Positions 25,765-36,800 are shown, numbered from the stretch's first letter. The stretch is DNA of 64,000 bases from Candidatus Microsaccharimonas sossegonensis (GCA_004100325.1 SCKX01000001.1:603453-667452), one strand, 5' to 3'. Notes: generated by a model from the sequence alone, not told the origin. Program-made: numbers and translations.

Positions 25765-26203
25765 GTTATCATCATCTTCACTCTACAATCAGTCTACATT
25801 TTATGACAGGTTTTACAAAGACCTTCGGAGTGCAAGACATCGTGTAGTTATAGAAAGTCCGTTCATTACTCAGCGTCGTTCTATATCCTTGCTTGTCGTC
25901 TTTGCAAAACTTAAAAAGCGCGGCGTTGAGATTATCGTGAATACGAAACCTATTGAGGAGCATGATCCGCAGTATCAAGATCAAGTGATCAAGGCTATCG
26001 AAATGATGCAGAGTATGGGAGTTACCGTCCTAATGACGATCGGCCATCACAGGAAACTAGCTATCATCGATGATATCCTCTACGAAGGTAGTTTGAATAT
26101 ACTATCTCAAAATGATAGCTGTGAGTTAATGCGTCGTATAGATGATGCTTCGTCAGTACAAGAGATGCTACGCTTCATAAGACTGGAAAAATGGTGTAAA
26201 TGA
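25757..26203 (+). CDS. Phospholipase D-like (single HKD motif) protein
   Basis: A 148-aa protein, with the start at 25757 preceded by AGGAGG 6 nt upstream (the track start is too early). The core motif HHRKLAIIDDILYEGSLNILS matches the H-x-K-x4-D ... G-(S/N) PLD signature. A single motif implies a homodimer like Nuc/bacterial PLD nucleases. The first ~45 residues contain RHRVVIESPFIT, also common in PLD-fold proteins. It overlaps the end of the recombinase by 8 nt and the next membrane gene nearly overlaps, so all three may be one cargo unit. A DNA nuclease or defence role is plausible. Confidence 0.7.
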   Translation: MFRLSSSSLYNQSTFYDRFYKDLRSARHRVVIESPFITQRRSISLLVVFAKLKKRGVEIIVNTKPIEEHDPQYQDQVIKAIEMMQSMGVTVLMTIGHHRKLAIIDDILYEGSLNILSQNDSCELMRRIDDASSVQEMLRFIRLEKWCK

Positions 26204-26204
26204 T

Positions 26205-26714
26205 ATGATAGACAGTATGGAATATCTAGCGTTAAGTGCCGGAGTTTTGTTTGGTCTTGCGTACCTACATTTTTCACAGGCTATCGATTGGATCCTTGTT
26301 GTACTTCACTACGCATTCTTTAGGTCAAAAGATAGTTTCTACGGATTGTATGATAATACTGAGCAAGAATCGGTTTACGAGCATCTGAAGTACACGGAAA
26401 CAATAGCCGTCAAAGACTACGCTGATTATCTGCGCATACACCAGTCAGCTCGCCCTTCGGCGTATAAGCGATTCAGGGAATATTACGACACGTTAGTGCG
26501 AGTAATCTTAGTTCGTGTTTTGCCTATCACACTGTTACCGGCAGTCCTATTTTGGGCAAATTGGTACTACTACATTGGAGGCGTGCTTATAGCTTTAGGC
26601 GTTTTAGCGCTATATGCAATTATCGTAAAACCACGTGGGGCTGGTGCTCGTAAGAGACTCATGGTCTTTGCGGTAATGCGCGACTACCTAAAAGATAATA
26701 AAAAGACTAAATAA
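26205..26714 (+). CDS. Hypothetical membrane protein in the PLD unit
   Basis: A 169-aa protein with an N-terminal hydrophobic stretch (~residues 8-40), a charged middle containing two Tyr-rich repeats, and a C-terminal helical hairpin (~105-142). It starts 2 nt after the PLD stop, indicating coupling. No family is recognised. It could anchor the PLD-like protein at the membrane. It converges on the HAD-like gene with an 8-nt overlap. Confidence 0.6.
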   Translation: MIDSMEYLALSAGVLFGLAYLHFSQAIDWILVVLHYAFFRSKDSFYGLYDNTEQESVYEHLKYTETIAVKDYADYLRIHQSARPSAYKRFREYYDTLVRVILVRVLPITLLPAVLFWANWYYYIGGVLIALGVLALYAIIVKPRGAGARKRLMVFAVMRDYLKDNKKTK

Positions 26715-27105
26715 TCTCGGCTATATCTTTTAGTTGGTTTGGGTTTTTCTGGAGGTCTATTAAGATAAAGTTATCGGTGGCATTGTGTCGCTCAAGCACC
26801 TTTAGCTCATCCTGCCATAAGTCATCATCGAGCCATATAAACTTCTCAGAGAAGTTTATTCCATCCGTCTTCATTTCATTCCAGACGGACGGCTTAATTT
26901 TGTCCAGCAGAGGCACGGTTTCAGGCTTGAGATGTGGTGCAAGTACCTCTTTAGTCCTGTTTTCACCCCTCCGGTTGTGTGTAGTCAGCCAATAGGTAGA
27001 ATCGGGATATGCTGCTAGTACCGCCTGTAGAAACTCATCTGCATAGTTGGCCGCGTTATGCTCGTTGGCTAGCAATACGCCGTCAATGTCCAGATAAATG
27101 TTCAT
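26707..27105 (-). CDS. HAD-like phosphatase-related protein
   Basis: A 132-aa protein starting MNIYLDIDGVLL, the DxDGVL motif I of HAD phosphohydrolases. A Thr in WLTTHNRR is motif II-like, and FIWLDDDLWQDE resembles the acidic motif IV. It is short and capless. It probably hydrolyses a phosphate ester, or is a degenerate HAD as found beside phage and defence genes. It sits between the PLD unit and the retroelement reverse transcriptase. Confidence 0.7.
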   Translation of the reverse strand: MNIYLDIDGVLLANEHNAANYADEFLQAVLAAYPDSTYWLTTHNRRGENRTKEVLAPHLKPETVPLLDKIKPSVWNEMKTDGINFSEKFIWLDDDLWQDELKVLERHNATDNFILIDLQKNPNQLKDIAEII

Positions 27106-27131
27106 GTCCTTATTATACCCGAGTCATATTT

Positions 27132-28504
<1,373 letters not shown>

Positions 28505-28521
<17 letters not shown>

Positions 28522-28621
28522 CCGACGGAGACGACCAGTTGTCATTCCGGTTGTCAGCCCAGTTGTCGTTCAGCTTCAGCTGGCGGTCGTCGTCCCAGCG
28601 GTTGAGGTACGGAACGTTCGA
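28505..28621 (-). other. Putative DGR template repeat (TR)
   Basis: On the minus strand this stretch encodes RWDDDRQLKLNDNWADNRN then DNWSSPSVRDC. The clustering of AAC, GAC and AAT codons (Asn/Asp) is what an adenine-mutagenised template looks like: each A is a mutable position. The invariant G/C-rich end (TCGTCTCCGTCGGTCAGGG) is a candidate initiation-of-mutagenic-homology region. I recall 'RWDD...W....WSSPSVR' endings in Saccharibacterial DGR targets, but this is from memory. No variable repeat copy is seen elsewhere in the window. Confidence 0.7.
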
Positions 28622-28837
28622 CCAGAGCTGACGGGCACGCTCGAGCTGCTGCTCGGGCGAGACGTACCATGACGGCACGGTTGCCACGAGCTTGGGCTGG
28701 ATCGCCACGTACATCGTGGAAGCCAAGCTCGGCTCCTTGATGATACGGGCGATGTCCGAGTCCGTGAATCCAGCCGAAGCCAGCACACGCTGGAACTCGA
28801 CCTGCTGGCCGATGGTGGTGTCGAAGAAGCTGGCCAT
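28505..28837 (-). CDS. Truncated DGR target-like protein carrying the TR
   Basis: A 110-aa ORF with AAGGAAG before its ATG. Residues 1-70 (MASFFDTTIGQQVEFQRVLA..., YVSPEQQLERAR) look like the N-terminal domain of a larger target protein. Residues ~73-110 are the TR-derived tail. The middle part expected of a target (a C-type-lectin/FGE-like fold) is absent, so this is an internally deleted target copy that keeps the TR next to the RT. Codon use is much more G+C-rich than neighbours. It may still be translated, or may serve only as the TR transcript. Confidence 0.6.
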
Positions 28838-28919
28838 GATGGCTCACTTCCTTTCTGTGATCGCCGTAGACTTACTCGGTAGTTCGCATATCTGATGCGA
28901 CGAGCTTATCTTTTAGTTT

Positions 28920-28966
28920 GAGAACGGCGTATTACATGCAAAATTTGTATATAAAACGCCGCTCTC
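28920..28966 (-). promoter_or_regulatory. Leader hairpin upstream of the TR/target gene
   Basis: GAGAACGGCGT pairs with ACGCCGCTCTC (11 bp, one mismatch). A TATAAT box at 29002-29007 on the minus strand lies upstream, giving a ~160-nt structured leader before the 28837 ATG. It could belong to the TR RNA. Confidence 0.45.
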
Positions 28967-29054
28967 AGTAGGGAGTGCTAAACTGTTAAGGTTCGATTAC
29001 TATTATAGCACGAAATACGAAAATAAGCAATAGCTTGATTTGATCTGGCAATAT

Positions 29055-31673
29055 CTAAGTCACTGACTTCATCATTGATAGCTCGTCATCTGTTTTCTTA
29101 CCAGTTTGCTTCTTCTTGGGCTTTACAGATTTTTTAGATGCCTTAGGAGCGTCTTCTTGCTTTGATTCGGTGGGTTGCTGTTCTTCTGGCTCAACTTTCT
29201 TGGCGTAAAGCTGCCGTGATGCGTCGATCACTCTTTCGGCTATAGCCTCATCGCCCGATTCATCCACTACTACGGTCACACCTGACATTGGTTCTTGTGC
29301 ATTGACGGCCGAGATGCGTACATAATATGAATATGCTGGCAGATTGGCTATCTCGCCCTGCTGAATAAACGGCATAAATAGTGGTATAACCAGACGCTCA
29401 TCCGATGGGCTACCAGAACGGAAACATACCACCGTACCTACGTTAGCGAGAATGATATCGACCAGACGTTGCTCGTCCTGCTGCGAGGTAGATTGTTCGG
29501 CCATAGTTAAGAACAACTTATACTTTCTCGCCTCCGACAGCATTTGCACAAAGCTTGTCGTAGCAAAGTTCTGGAACTCGTCAACGTAGAGGTAGTATGG
29601 GGTACGCTCGCCTTGTTTAATACGTGCACGACGTAGTGATGCTGTTTGCAGCTTGGCAAGTACGGTTGTGCCAAATAATGCCGAGGTATCTTCACCAAGA
29701 AGACCTTTTGAGAAGTTGCATACTAGGATCTTGCGTCCGGCTAGGATGTCTTCAAAGTTGATAGTAGACTTCGGTTGCTCGATCATCCTGCGAGCTGAAG
29801 CTGAGAACAAGAAGCGCCCGATTTTAGCAGTAATACCAGCGGCCATTTTGACTTTCTGCATATCACCGGCCTTAGCGAGCTCGTTGTTCCAAAAGTCTTT
29901 CAGGTTCTTATCTTCGAGTGTTTTTACAACCTTGCGACGGTATTTAGCATCGTTGAGTAGCTCGAAGATGGTAAATAAAGTTGGGCTTTCAAGTGTTAGC
30001 GCTGTTTGTATGGTGTTGCGTAGTACGTACTCGATGCGATGACCGCCACTATCGTCCTCTGAAAATATCTTGCGCAGCACTGATATGGTTGCTTCTGTGA
30101 TGGGGTCTTTCTCTCGCAAAAGATCATCACCCTCAAGATCGGATGATAGCTCAAGAAGATTCATGCCTATCGGATAGGCTAGATCGTCAGGATTGAGATA
30201 GATAACGTCATTGACACGCTCCTCTGGTATATACCGCAAGATACGCTCGGCAAGATCACCGTGAGGGTCGAGTACCGCCACGCCGTTACCTGCGCGTATA
30301 TCCTGCAATATCTCGTAAAACAGCATCGTCGTTTTACCATTACCCGTGCCACTGATGATATACATGTGCCGTTCTCGCTCTTCATCGGTAAGGCCAATAG
30401 GTGTAATCGTCTCATGGTGGTAGTTGTCACCTATGAGAATTGATAGCTTCTTACCGGATTTTAATGATACGGGCGCTGGCAGTGTACGGCTCAGGGATGT
30501 GATAAGATTATCAGTTTTACTCACTTGGCTCGACGGGAAGTGGTAGAGACTTGCAAGTTCCGTTGAGGCTAAAATCATTGCTGACTTGCGGAAGAGAGAT
30601 GGCAGTCGATTCGTCGCGTTACGCTGGCGTAGTTTATCAATAACCGGTAGGGATAGCCTCGCCTTGATAGACTGATACGGCGGAACACTATAGCCGTCGA
30701 GTGCTGATCGGAGTGCAATGATATGTTGTTTTGCATCGGGGCTTTTGACAAGCACGCGCAGGTTTACTTGAAATAGCGGTCGTGTGACTTTTTGATGCAT
30801 TGTCTCCATCAATTCAAGCTCAAATGCGCTCAAAGTTCGTGCTGGCCTATCATGAGTAGTGATACGTGCTTGTTGTTGGACGGCGCGTGATTTGGAATTG
30901 TAATAGTCCTTGTGGCCAAAAGTTGTACCCATATACACCTCTCCGGCAAGATCTGTTATGCCAGACGATGCTTTGCCAAAGATATTCGTGAAACGTCCGA
31001 GTAGTGTTAGTTGCTTGCCGCTTACTTGTTGCAAGATATTCTCATTACCAAGGATTTTATGAGAGAGCATATCGGCTTCGCGTAAGCGTACTGGTGTTGC
31101 TACAATTTGCAGTGCAATCTCCTCGTCATCACCCAGTTTTGTCATCGCGCCTGTTACATAGGATAAAGGGTCATGTTGCTCAAATACAGAAGTTAGCGTG
31201 AGCGGCAATACGTAGTGGCCGGTCTCTTTGAACTCAATAATTTTATCTACTTCACTAATCTCGCGTTCAATTTCTTTAACTTTTGAATCAGGTATATATG
31301 ATGTGATAACTTTCTGTGTATTCTTTGAACGTGTTTTCTCGACTTGTAGTAAATAGCGAATACCGTCTCTCCGTGTTGAAACAATCTCAAAACTCATCAC
31401 TGGCGAGCGATGATATAGCTTATCTTTTAGTTGTCGTGCAGCGCGTGCGCCATGTATGACCGAAAAGAGCTGCTCGGTAGCTTCTGGCGTCTTGGCAATA
31501 TTGGCCGGTGGTGTGATTTCGAGCCAGACCGTATCACGATGCAATAGATAGCGACGGTTGAAAAGAGTGAGAACAAAGATTGCTATAAAGTATGTAGCGA
31601 CAATAGCTACTAGAACGATGGTGATAGGTTGCCAGTGTTCAATAATGGATTCAAGATAGGCTTTGGTGTCCAT
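29055..31673 (-). CDS. VirD4/TraD-like conjugative ATPase with N-terminal membrane anchor
   Basis: An 872-aa protein. A transmembrane helix lies at ~residues 16-38, followed by a long N-terminal region and a DUF87/TraG-D ATPase. Walker A is ISGTGNGKTT (~residue 440), followed by VAVLDPHGDLAERIL, the hallmark of these DNA-pumping ATPases. Walker B is YLYVDEFQNF. The C-terminus is Lys/Glu-rich and disordered. This couples DNA or protein substrates to a type IV channel. Start 31673 is preceded by AAAGGAG. It overlaps the CHAP gene by 64 nt. Confidence 0.8.
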   Translation of the reverse strand: MDTKAYLESIIEHWQPITIVLVAIVATYFIAIFVLTLFNRRYLLHRDTVWLEITPPANIAKTPEATEQLFSVIHGARAARQLKDKLYHRSPVMSFEIVSTRRDGIRYLLQVEKTRSKNTQKVITSYIPDSKVKEIEREISEVDKIIEFKETGHYVLPLTLTSVFEQHDPLSYVTGAMTKLGDDEEIALQIVATPVRLREADMLSHKILGNENILQQVSGKQLTLLGRFTNIFGKASSGITDLAGEVYMGTTFGHKDYYNSKSRAVQQQARITTHDRPARTLSAFELELMETMHQKVTRPLFQVNLRVLVKSPDAKQHIIALRSALDGYSVPPYQSIKARLSLPVIDKLRQRNATNRLPSLFRKSAMILASTELASLYHFPSSQVSKTDNLITSLSRTLPAPVSLKSGKKLSILIGDNYHHETITPIGLTDEERERHMYIISGTGNGKTTMLFYEILQDIRAGNGVAVLDPHGDLAERILRYIPEERVNDVIYLNPDDLAYPIGMNLLELSSDLEGDDLLREKDPITEATISVLRKIFSEDDSGGHRIEYVLRNTIQTALTLESPTLFTIFELLNDAKYRRKVVKTLEDKNLKDFWNNELAKAGDMQKVKMAAGITAKIGRFLFSASARRMIEQPKSTINFEDILAGRKILVCNFSKGLLGEDTSALFGTTVLAKLQTASLRRARIKQGERTPYYLYVDEFQNFATTSFVQMLSEARKYKLFLTMAEQSTSQQDEQRLVDIILANVGTVVCFRSGSPSDERLVIPLFMPFIQQGEIANLPAYSYYVRISAVNAQEPMSGVTVVVDESGDEAIAERVIDASRQLYAKKVEPEEQQPTESKQEDAPKASKKSVKPKKKQTGKKTDDELSMMKSVT

Positions 31674-32221
31674 GCTTCTCCTTTCTTGCCATATATAAAG
31701 TTGTAATACTGCGCTGAGTCTTTGGAGAATGTACGCTGTGACACTACGTTTAGGTGCGGCGCGTTCATCTCTGATATTGTCCAGTCGCCAGTCTTATCAT
31801 CGACCTTAATGACATAGGCAACGTGACCCCATTCTCCCTCATCGGTTTGGAAGACTGCATTGATGGCCGGGGTATGATTTACCTCGTAGCCATCGGCGCG
31901 AGCACGATCATCCCATGTGTTCGCATTACCCCAAGTCGTCGGTATCGGTGTACCAGCCCAGAGACGCATCGCAAACGCCCAATAGGTACAGTTGCCCCAT
32001 TCGTAGGTATCGCCAGGAACGGGGCCACCCATGTAAAAACCTTGTGTCTCAGCAGCTTTTGCATCCGGTGTACCGGCGAGAAAGCTCAGGGCATCCGTAC
32101 CCATCGACATCACCGCCATAAATGGTAGCGACAAGATGATGACCAGCGTCGCTAATACGACCGCAATCGTTCGTTTTGGATTGTAGCCAGCTACACCAAA
32201 GATAACGATGCTTGGGTTCAC
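31610..32221 (-). CDS. CHAP-domain peptidoglycan hydrolase
   Basis: A 203-aa exported protein: signal anchor at ~residues 18-40, then a CHAP amidase/endopeptidase domain. The catalytic Cys is in EWGNCTYWAF and the His in GEWGHVAYV. It would cleave cell wall to let the conjugation apparatus through (VirB1-like role). The GTG start overlaps the stop of the VirB4 fragment (GTGA). The 3' end overlaps the ATPase gene. Confidence 0.8.
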   Translation of the reverse strand: MNPSIVIFGVAGYNPKRTIAVVLATLVIILSLPFMAVMSMGTDALSFLAGTPDAKAAETQGFYMGGPVPGDTYEWGNCTYWAFAMRLWAGTPIPTTWGNANTWDDRARADGYEVNHTPAINAVFQTDEGEWGHVAYVIKVDDKTGDWTISEMNAPHLNVVSQRTFSKDSAQYYNFIYGKKGEAWTPKPILNPLLNTGNLSPSF

Positions 32222-33245
32222 GCGTAAATCTCCGTGGGGTTTGTCGTAATGAGTGGATGTTCTTTATCTGCGGCAACTACTCGTACCGCAACATGGTTTT
32301 GGTCAGCAACAATCAATGCGTCACCACGCTCGCATGTCAGCAAGAAACTCTGCTCGTATTCACTGAGATTAAACTCATCGACAACACCACGAATGGTCGT
32401 AGTATCTTGTCGCATTAGAATACGCAAGGCACTCTGCGAGGCGATAGCGCGACCGTATTCGCTATGCAAAAAGTCATTAGCTTGTTGCGAGATGATCGAA
32501 ACACCAAGGTAGTATTTACGCGCTCGACGGACTAGCCCGGCAACGAATCGAGCACTTTGCTCGTGTTCAAGTAGTAACCAGCCCTCATCAATCACAAGCA
32601 GGCGTTTTTCGGGACTAGCCATAACTTGATTCTTAACGAAGTTAGAGATAATGAGCATCATGATTGGTCGCAAGTTGCTCGCCATATCCTTGATATCAAA
32701 AATCACCAGTCGATTATCTAGTTCGATATTGGTATGTGAATTAAATACGCCAGCCAGCGAGCCAGAGATATATCGCTCTAGTCGTTCACAAAGTTGTAGT
32801 TGTCCAAGGTCATGTAGCTCTGCGTACAAATCTTGTAGGCGCGGTTGTGACTTCTTTGCTTTTTTATACACCTTGAGAATAGCGCGGTCTACCGCTGCTT
32901 TTTCTGATTTATCCAAGCCCTCGGCCATCAAGCCGATGACATCGGTGAGGTCTTGAATATGCTCAGACAAGTCATCTTTAGAGTGAAAAGTCGTCGCCAA
33001 ATCGAACGGATTTATCTTGTCCTTGCTGCGCGTCGATAGTTTGATGTACGTGCCATCAACTGACTCTGAAAGATTTTTATATTCGCGCTCCGGATCAATA
33101 ACAATGACTTTCGTGCCTTGCATAAGTTGGCGCAAAATCTCAACTTTTGTCGTGTAGCTTTTACCCGAGCCGGACTGTGCAAACGTGATTGAATTGGCAT
33201 TATGGAGGCTAAAGCGATCAAGGATAACAAGTCCGACACAATGTT
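32218..33245 (-). pseudogene. VirB4 conjugation ATPase, C-terminal stump
   Basis: The conserved frame extends upstream of the track's ATG to ~33240. It includes Walker A FAQSGSGKSYTTK, then VIVIDPEREYKNL, Walker B RLLVIDEGWLLLE and QQANDFL, the typical VirB4/TraC motor. A stop (TAA) precedes the frame and the ~400-residue N-terminal half is gone. The break coincides with the start of the recombinase remnant on the other strand, so a deletion fused two genes tail against tail. Probably non-functional, although the ATPase domain itself is intact. Confidence 0.75.
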
Positions 33246-34040
33246 TCTCTTAAGGGTGTCGTGACGTGTGCGACATGCGGTAGTCAGGTTTCATGGCAGT
33301 TGCAGAAGGGTCGCTACTATGGAGCTTGCCAGCGTCGTGATGAGCGGTGCAAAAATCGTAAATATAAATATATTCGTGAAGATGTAGTTCAAGAGGTTGT
33401 AAAGCAGGAGCTTGAGCGTCTTCTGTGCCCCTCTCAGAGTGTCCTAGAGTGGGTTGTTGAGAGTATGCAATCTGACGTCGAGAAGGCCGCGGATAACCGT
33501 GCAGAAGTCGAGCAGAATACGAAGACACGCATTGAGCGTATCAAGTCCATGGACGAGTCCTTGTACGACGACAAACTTGCAGGCGTCATCACACAGGAGC
33601 GATATGAAACCAAACACGAGTCATTCATGAGTGAAATTGAGACTCTAGAGCTTGCTATGGCATCGTTTGATAGTGCCGTCACAGAGCGTAAGCGACGCGG
33701 CATATACATGCTTGAACTATCCCAGCGAGCAGCTAAATACTACGACGAAAAGGACGACGACGAAAAGCGCCAGATTTTGATAGAACTGTTCGAAAATATC
33801 ATGTTCAAGAACGATGCTGTATCTGTTAATTTAAAGGATCGTGCTGAACTGATTGCTAAATACAGTTCGAAAACACGCGAATTATTAGGATCACGAAAAT
33901 CAAATGATAGAACTTTTACAAATAGCGAAAATAACAGGGGTCAAAATAACGAAAAAAGCGCCGAAAATGCGCTTTATCCATTATGGCAGGGGCACGTGGA
34001 ATCGAACCACGATTTTAGGTTTTGGAGACCTATGTACTAG
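33245..34040 (+). pseudogene. Serine recombinase C-terminal remnant ending in tRNA-Trp
   Basis: It begins mid-protein with LKGVVTCATCGS, the zinc-ribbon start of large serine recombinases (CATC ... CQRRDERC). A coiled coil follows, then FENIMFKNDAVSVNLK and a frame that continues through the tRNA terminator and antisense through tRNA-Trp. The resolvase catalytic and recombinase domains are missing. Its overlap with the 3' end of tRNA-Trp marks that gene as the attachment site of the element. It is the second, diverged recombinase in the island. Confidence 0.75.
33955..33975 (-). terminator. Intrinsic terminator of tRNA-Trp
   Basis: AAAGCGC / GCGCTTT with a 7-nt loop, followed by a T-run on the minus strand, 9 nt after the tRNA 3' end. 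Confidence 0.7.
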
Positions 34041-34058
34041 CCGTTGTACTATGCCCCT
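33984..34058 (-). tRNA. trpT: tRNA-Trp (CCA anticodon), CCA end encoded
   Basis: The acceptor stem AGGGGCA/TGCCCCT, D-arm, anticodon loop CTCCAAA (anticodon CCA) and T-arm GTGGTTCGATTCCAC all pair. The 3' CCA is encoded. A recombinase remnant abuts the 3' end, as expected for an integration site. Confidence 0.95.
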
Positions 34059-34250
34059 CTGCATTTCTATAGATGACCCGAAAGTTTTCTATAGCTTACA
34101 CATTGTAACAGATGGCGAACATTGCTTAAAGTGCTTTGCAAACGTTTAAAAAATCTGCTACCACAAGCGTGAATATATACGAAGTACCGTGAAAGTAAAA
34201 TCCTTATACAGGCTAACAAACATTTCTATACATGTTAAGAGATAATGTTG

Positions 34251-34279
34251 TTGTAAAAGCATAAGCATACATCTATACT
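34251..34279 (+). promoter_or_regulatory. Promoter of the glycan operon
   Basis: TTGTAA, a 17-nt spacer and TATACT. Transcription would start ~60 nt before the GT4 ATG at 34348. Confidence 0.5.
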
Positions 34280-34347
34280 TAAGTCAGAAAAATGACCAAA
34301 AATAAATGGGAGCAGCGTGGCGAACAATCGCTCACTATCGACAGGCT

Positions 34348-35568
34348 ATGAAGATTTTAATGCTGGGTTGGGAGCTACCTCCACACAATAGTGGCGGTCT
34401 AGGTGTTGCTTGTTATCATTTGTCAAAAGCTCTCGCCCAGGAGGGTGCATCAATCGATTTTGTCGTTCCCTACTCCGCGAAGCATGAAAATATCGATTTT
34501 ATGAACATTCATGCTGCCACCAAGCTTTCGCCGCTGCACAAGTTTGGCGTGGGTGCCTACGATCACAGTTTTGACATCGTAAGCGAACCTGGATCAGAAG
34601 TGAATGATGCAAAAAATATTCGTGGTATCCAACGTCACTATGTAAAGTACATTGAACGTTTGGTAAAAAAGAAGCGTTTTGATGCTATCCATGCGCATGA
34701 CTGGTTGACAATGGAGGCTGGCATTCGGGCAAAGCAAATGACAGATGCGCCATTAATCGTTCACGTTCACGCCACTGAGTTTGACCGGGCTGGCGGTAAC
34801 AAGGGCAATCCCCTTATTCATGAAATTGAATATCAAGGTCTGATGATTGCAGACCGCATCGTCGCGGTGAGTGACATTACCCGGCGAATTATCATTGAAA
34901 AATACGGCATCCCAGCTGATAAAGTCGAGGTGATTCATAATGCCATTGATGTGACGAGTTTTGATGATGGCTATGAGTATGATCGACGCACCTACAGGTA
35001 CCTTGAAGGGCTGCACGGCGAAGGGTATACCATCATTAGTTCGGTCACGCGTTTTACGATCCAAAAAGGACTTGAGTATCTTGTACGAGCGTTTGCAAAG
35101 GCGAGCGAAAAGAATGATCGAATTGCACTTTTACTGGTTGGTGATGGTGAACAGCGCGACCAACTGATTAGTCTTGCATCCGAATTAAACATATCGGACA
35201 AAATCTTTTTCACGGGTTTCGTACGCGGTAAACAGTGGCGTGATGCCTATAGTGTTTCTGATGTTTTTGTCCTTAGTTCTGTCAGTGAACCGTTTGGTTT
35301 GGCTGCCCTTGAAGCGGCACATCATAAGACGGCACTTATTCTGACCAAGCAATCTGGCGTTGGAGAAGTACTTTCAAACATCTTTCGTTACGATTTCTGG
35401 GATATCGACCGGCTGGCCGATCAAATTGTTGGTATCGCCACCTCTGATGCGCTTTGTAGCTCATTAAAAGATAACGTTAGCTCTGAATATGCTAAGCTCT
35501 CTTGGCAAGACGTCGCGAAGAAATGCATGGCAATGTATCAAAAACCGCGCATTGGAGTGTTTGCATGA
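34348..35568 (+). CDS. GT4/GT5-type glycosyltransferase
   Basis: A 406-aa GT-B enzyme. It opens MKILMLGWELPPHNSGGLGV, the acceptor-side glycine-rich loop of glycogen-synthase-like transferases. The central DRIVAVSDITRR and the C-terminal SSVSEPFGLAALEA carry the E-x7-E donor-binding motif. The start is the ATG at 34348 (track start 34306 is too early). It transfers a sugar from a nucleotide donor, probably building an alpha-glucan or disaccharide. Operon with GH57 and GH15 genes suggests glycogen/alpha-glucan turnover. Confidence 0.85.
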   Translation: MKILMLGWELPPHNSGGLGVACYHLSKALAQEGASIDFVVPYSAKHENIDFMNIHAATKLSPLHKFGVGAYDHSFDIVSEPGSEVNDAKNIRGIQRHYVKYIERLVKKKRFDAIHAHDWLTMEAGIRAKQMTDAPLIVHVHATEFDRAGGNKGNPLIHEIEYQGLMIADRIVAVSDITRRIIIEKYGIPADKVEVIHNAIDVTSFDDGYEYDRRTYRYLEGLHGEGYTIISSVTRFTIQKGLEYLVRAFAKASEKNDRIALLLVGDGEQRDQLISLASELNISDKIFFTGFVRGKQWRDAYSVSDVFVLSSVSEPFGLAALEAAHHKTALILTKQSGVGEVLSNIFRYDFWDIDRLADQIVGIATSDALCSSLKDNVSSEYAKLSWQDVAKKCMAMYQKPRIGVFA

Positions 35569-36800
35569 GTCAAGCAACCCGTGGGATAACCCTTTACCTG
35601 CACGTGCATCAACCACTTCGAGTGCGTGACTACAGTGTATTTGAGACGGCAAATGACCATAACTACTTCAACGAACCCGATACACTAAGTGAGCGCAATA
35701 ACAAAAACGTTTTTGATAAAGTGGCGAACAAATCATACCGTCCAATGAATGCCCTGCTTGAAAAACTTTTAACGGTTCACGAAGACTTTAAACTATCGCT
35801 TAGTATCAGCGGTACGTTTCTTGAACAAGCTGAAATGTGGGCGCCAGATGTGATTGAAAGCTTTCAACGTCTGGTCAACACTGGTCGCGTGGAGATACTT
35901 TCTGAGACGTACTATCATTCACTCGCATTTTTTTATAGCCGCACTGAGTTTGAAGCCCAGGTAGAGGCACATAAAACAAAGATTCGTGAACTGTTCGGCG
36001 TTGATACCCGCGTCTTTCGTAACACAGAACTAGCCTATAACGACTCTCTCGCTAGGTGGGCTGATGAATACGGTTTTAAGGGTATTTTAGCTGAAGGTTG
36101 GGACCCAATTCTTGATTGGCGTAGTCCAAACTTTGTCTATCAACCAGAAGGCACAAATAATATTGCCCTGCTTCTTAAAAACTACAAATTAAGTGACGAC
36201 CTGGCTTTTCGTTTTAGTAATAAAGAGTGGCAAGAATGGCCACTCACCGCTGATACATATACTGAATGGACAAACGCCGCGGTACATAACGCCAAAGTTA
36301 TTAACCTTTTTATGGATTATGAGACATTTGGTGAGCACCAATGGGAAGACACCGGTATTTTCACGTTCTTTGAAGCATTTGTCGGACGTTGGCTGAGCAA
36401 TCCCGAGAACACTTTTTATACGGTTTCTGATGCAATTGATGCACACCAACCAGTCGGTACGATCAGTATGCCCAGCACCGTCACTTGGGCAGACTCAGAG
36501 CGTGATTTAACTGCCTGGCTTGGGAATAGCATGCAACAAGAAGCGATGCGATATCTGTATGCCCTTGAAGCGGACATTTTACGTACCAATGACCTTGAAC
36601 TGATCGCTGATTGGCGTAAGTTGCAAACTTCTGACCATGCCTATTACATGTGTACGAAATGGTTTACCGATGGTGATGTTCATGCCTACTTTAGTCCGTA
36701 TGAATCACCGTACGACGCATTCTTGTATTATATGAACGTTATTCGTGATTTGAGGTGGAGATTGCATGAAACCCACCGCACTGGTGGGCTTCGTGGCTAG
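35565..36800 (+). CDS. GH57 family alpha-glucan enzyme
   Basis: A 411-aa protein beginning TLYLHVHQPLR, the HQP motif of GH57. The nucleophile Glu is in FRNTELAY and the acid/base Asp in LFMDYETFGEHQ; both are present. GH57 members are alpha-amylases, branching enzymes or 4-alpha-glucanotransferases. The length fits an alpha-amylase-type member. The ATG overlaps the previous stop (ATGA), so it is coupled with the GT4 gene. No signal peptide, so it acts in the cytoplasm. Confidence 0.9.
   Translation: MSQATRGITLYLHVHQPLRVRDYSVFETANDHNYFNEPDTLSERNNKNVFDKVANKSYRPMNALLEKLLTVHEDFKLSLSISGTFLEQAEMWAPDVIESFQRLVNTGRVEILSETYYHSLAFFYSRTEFEAQVEAHKTKIRELFGVDTRVFRNTELAYNDSLARWADEYGFKGILAEGWDPILDWRSPNFVYQPEGTNNIALLLKNYKLSDDLAFRFSNKEWQEWPLTADTYTEWTNAAVHNAKVINLFMDYETFGEHQWEDTGIFTFFEAFVGRWLSNPENTFYTVSDAIDAHQPVGTISMPSTVTWADSERDLTAWLGNSMQQEAMRYLYALEADILRTNDLELIADWRKLQTSDHAYYMCTKWFTDGDVHAYFSPYESPYDAFLYYMNVIRDLRWRLHETHRTGGLRG

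Noticed and set aside
33904-34149. 81-aa plus-strand ORF across tRNA-Trp
   Set aside because: The WNRTTILGFGDL reading is the usual antisense translation of a tRNA gene.
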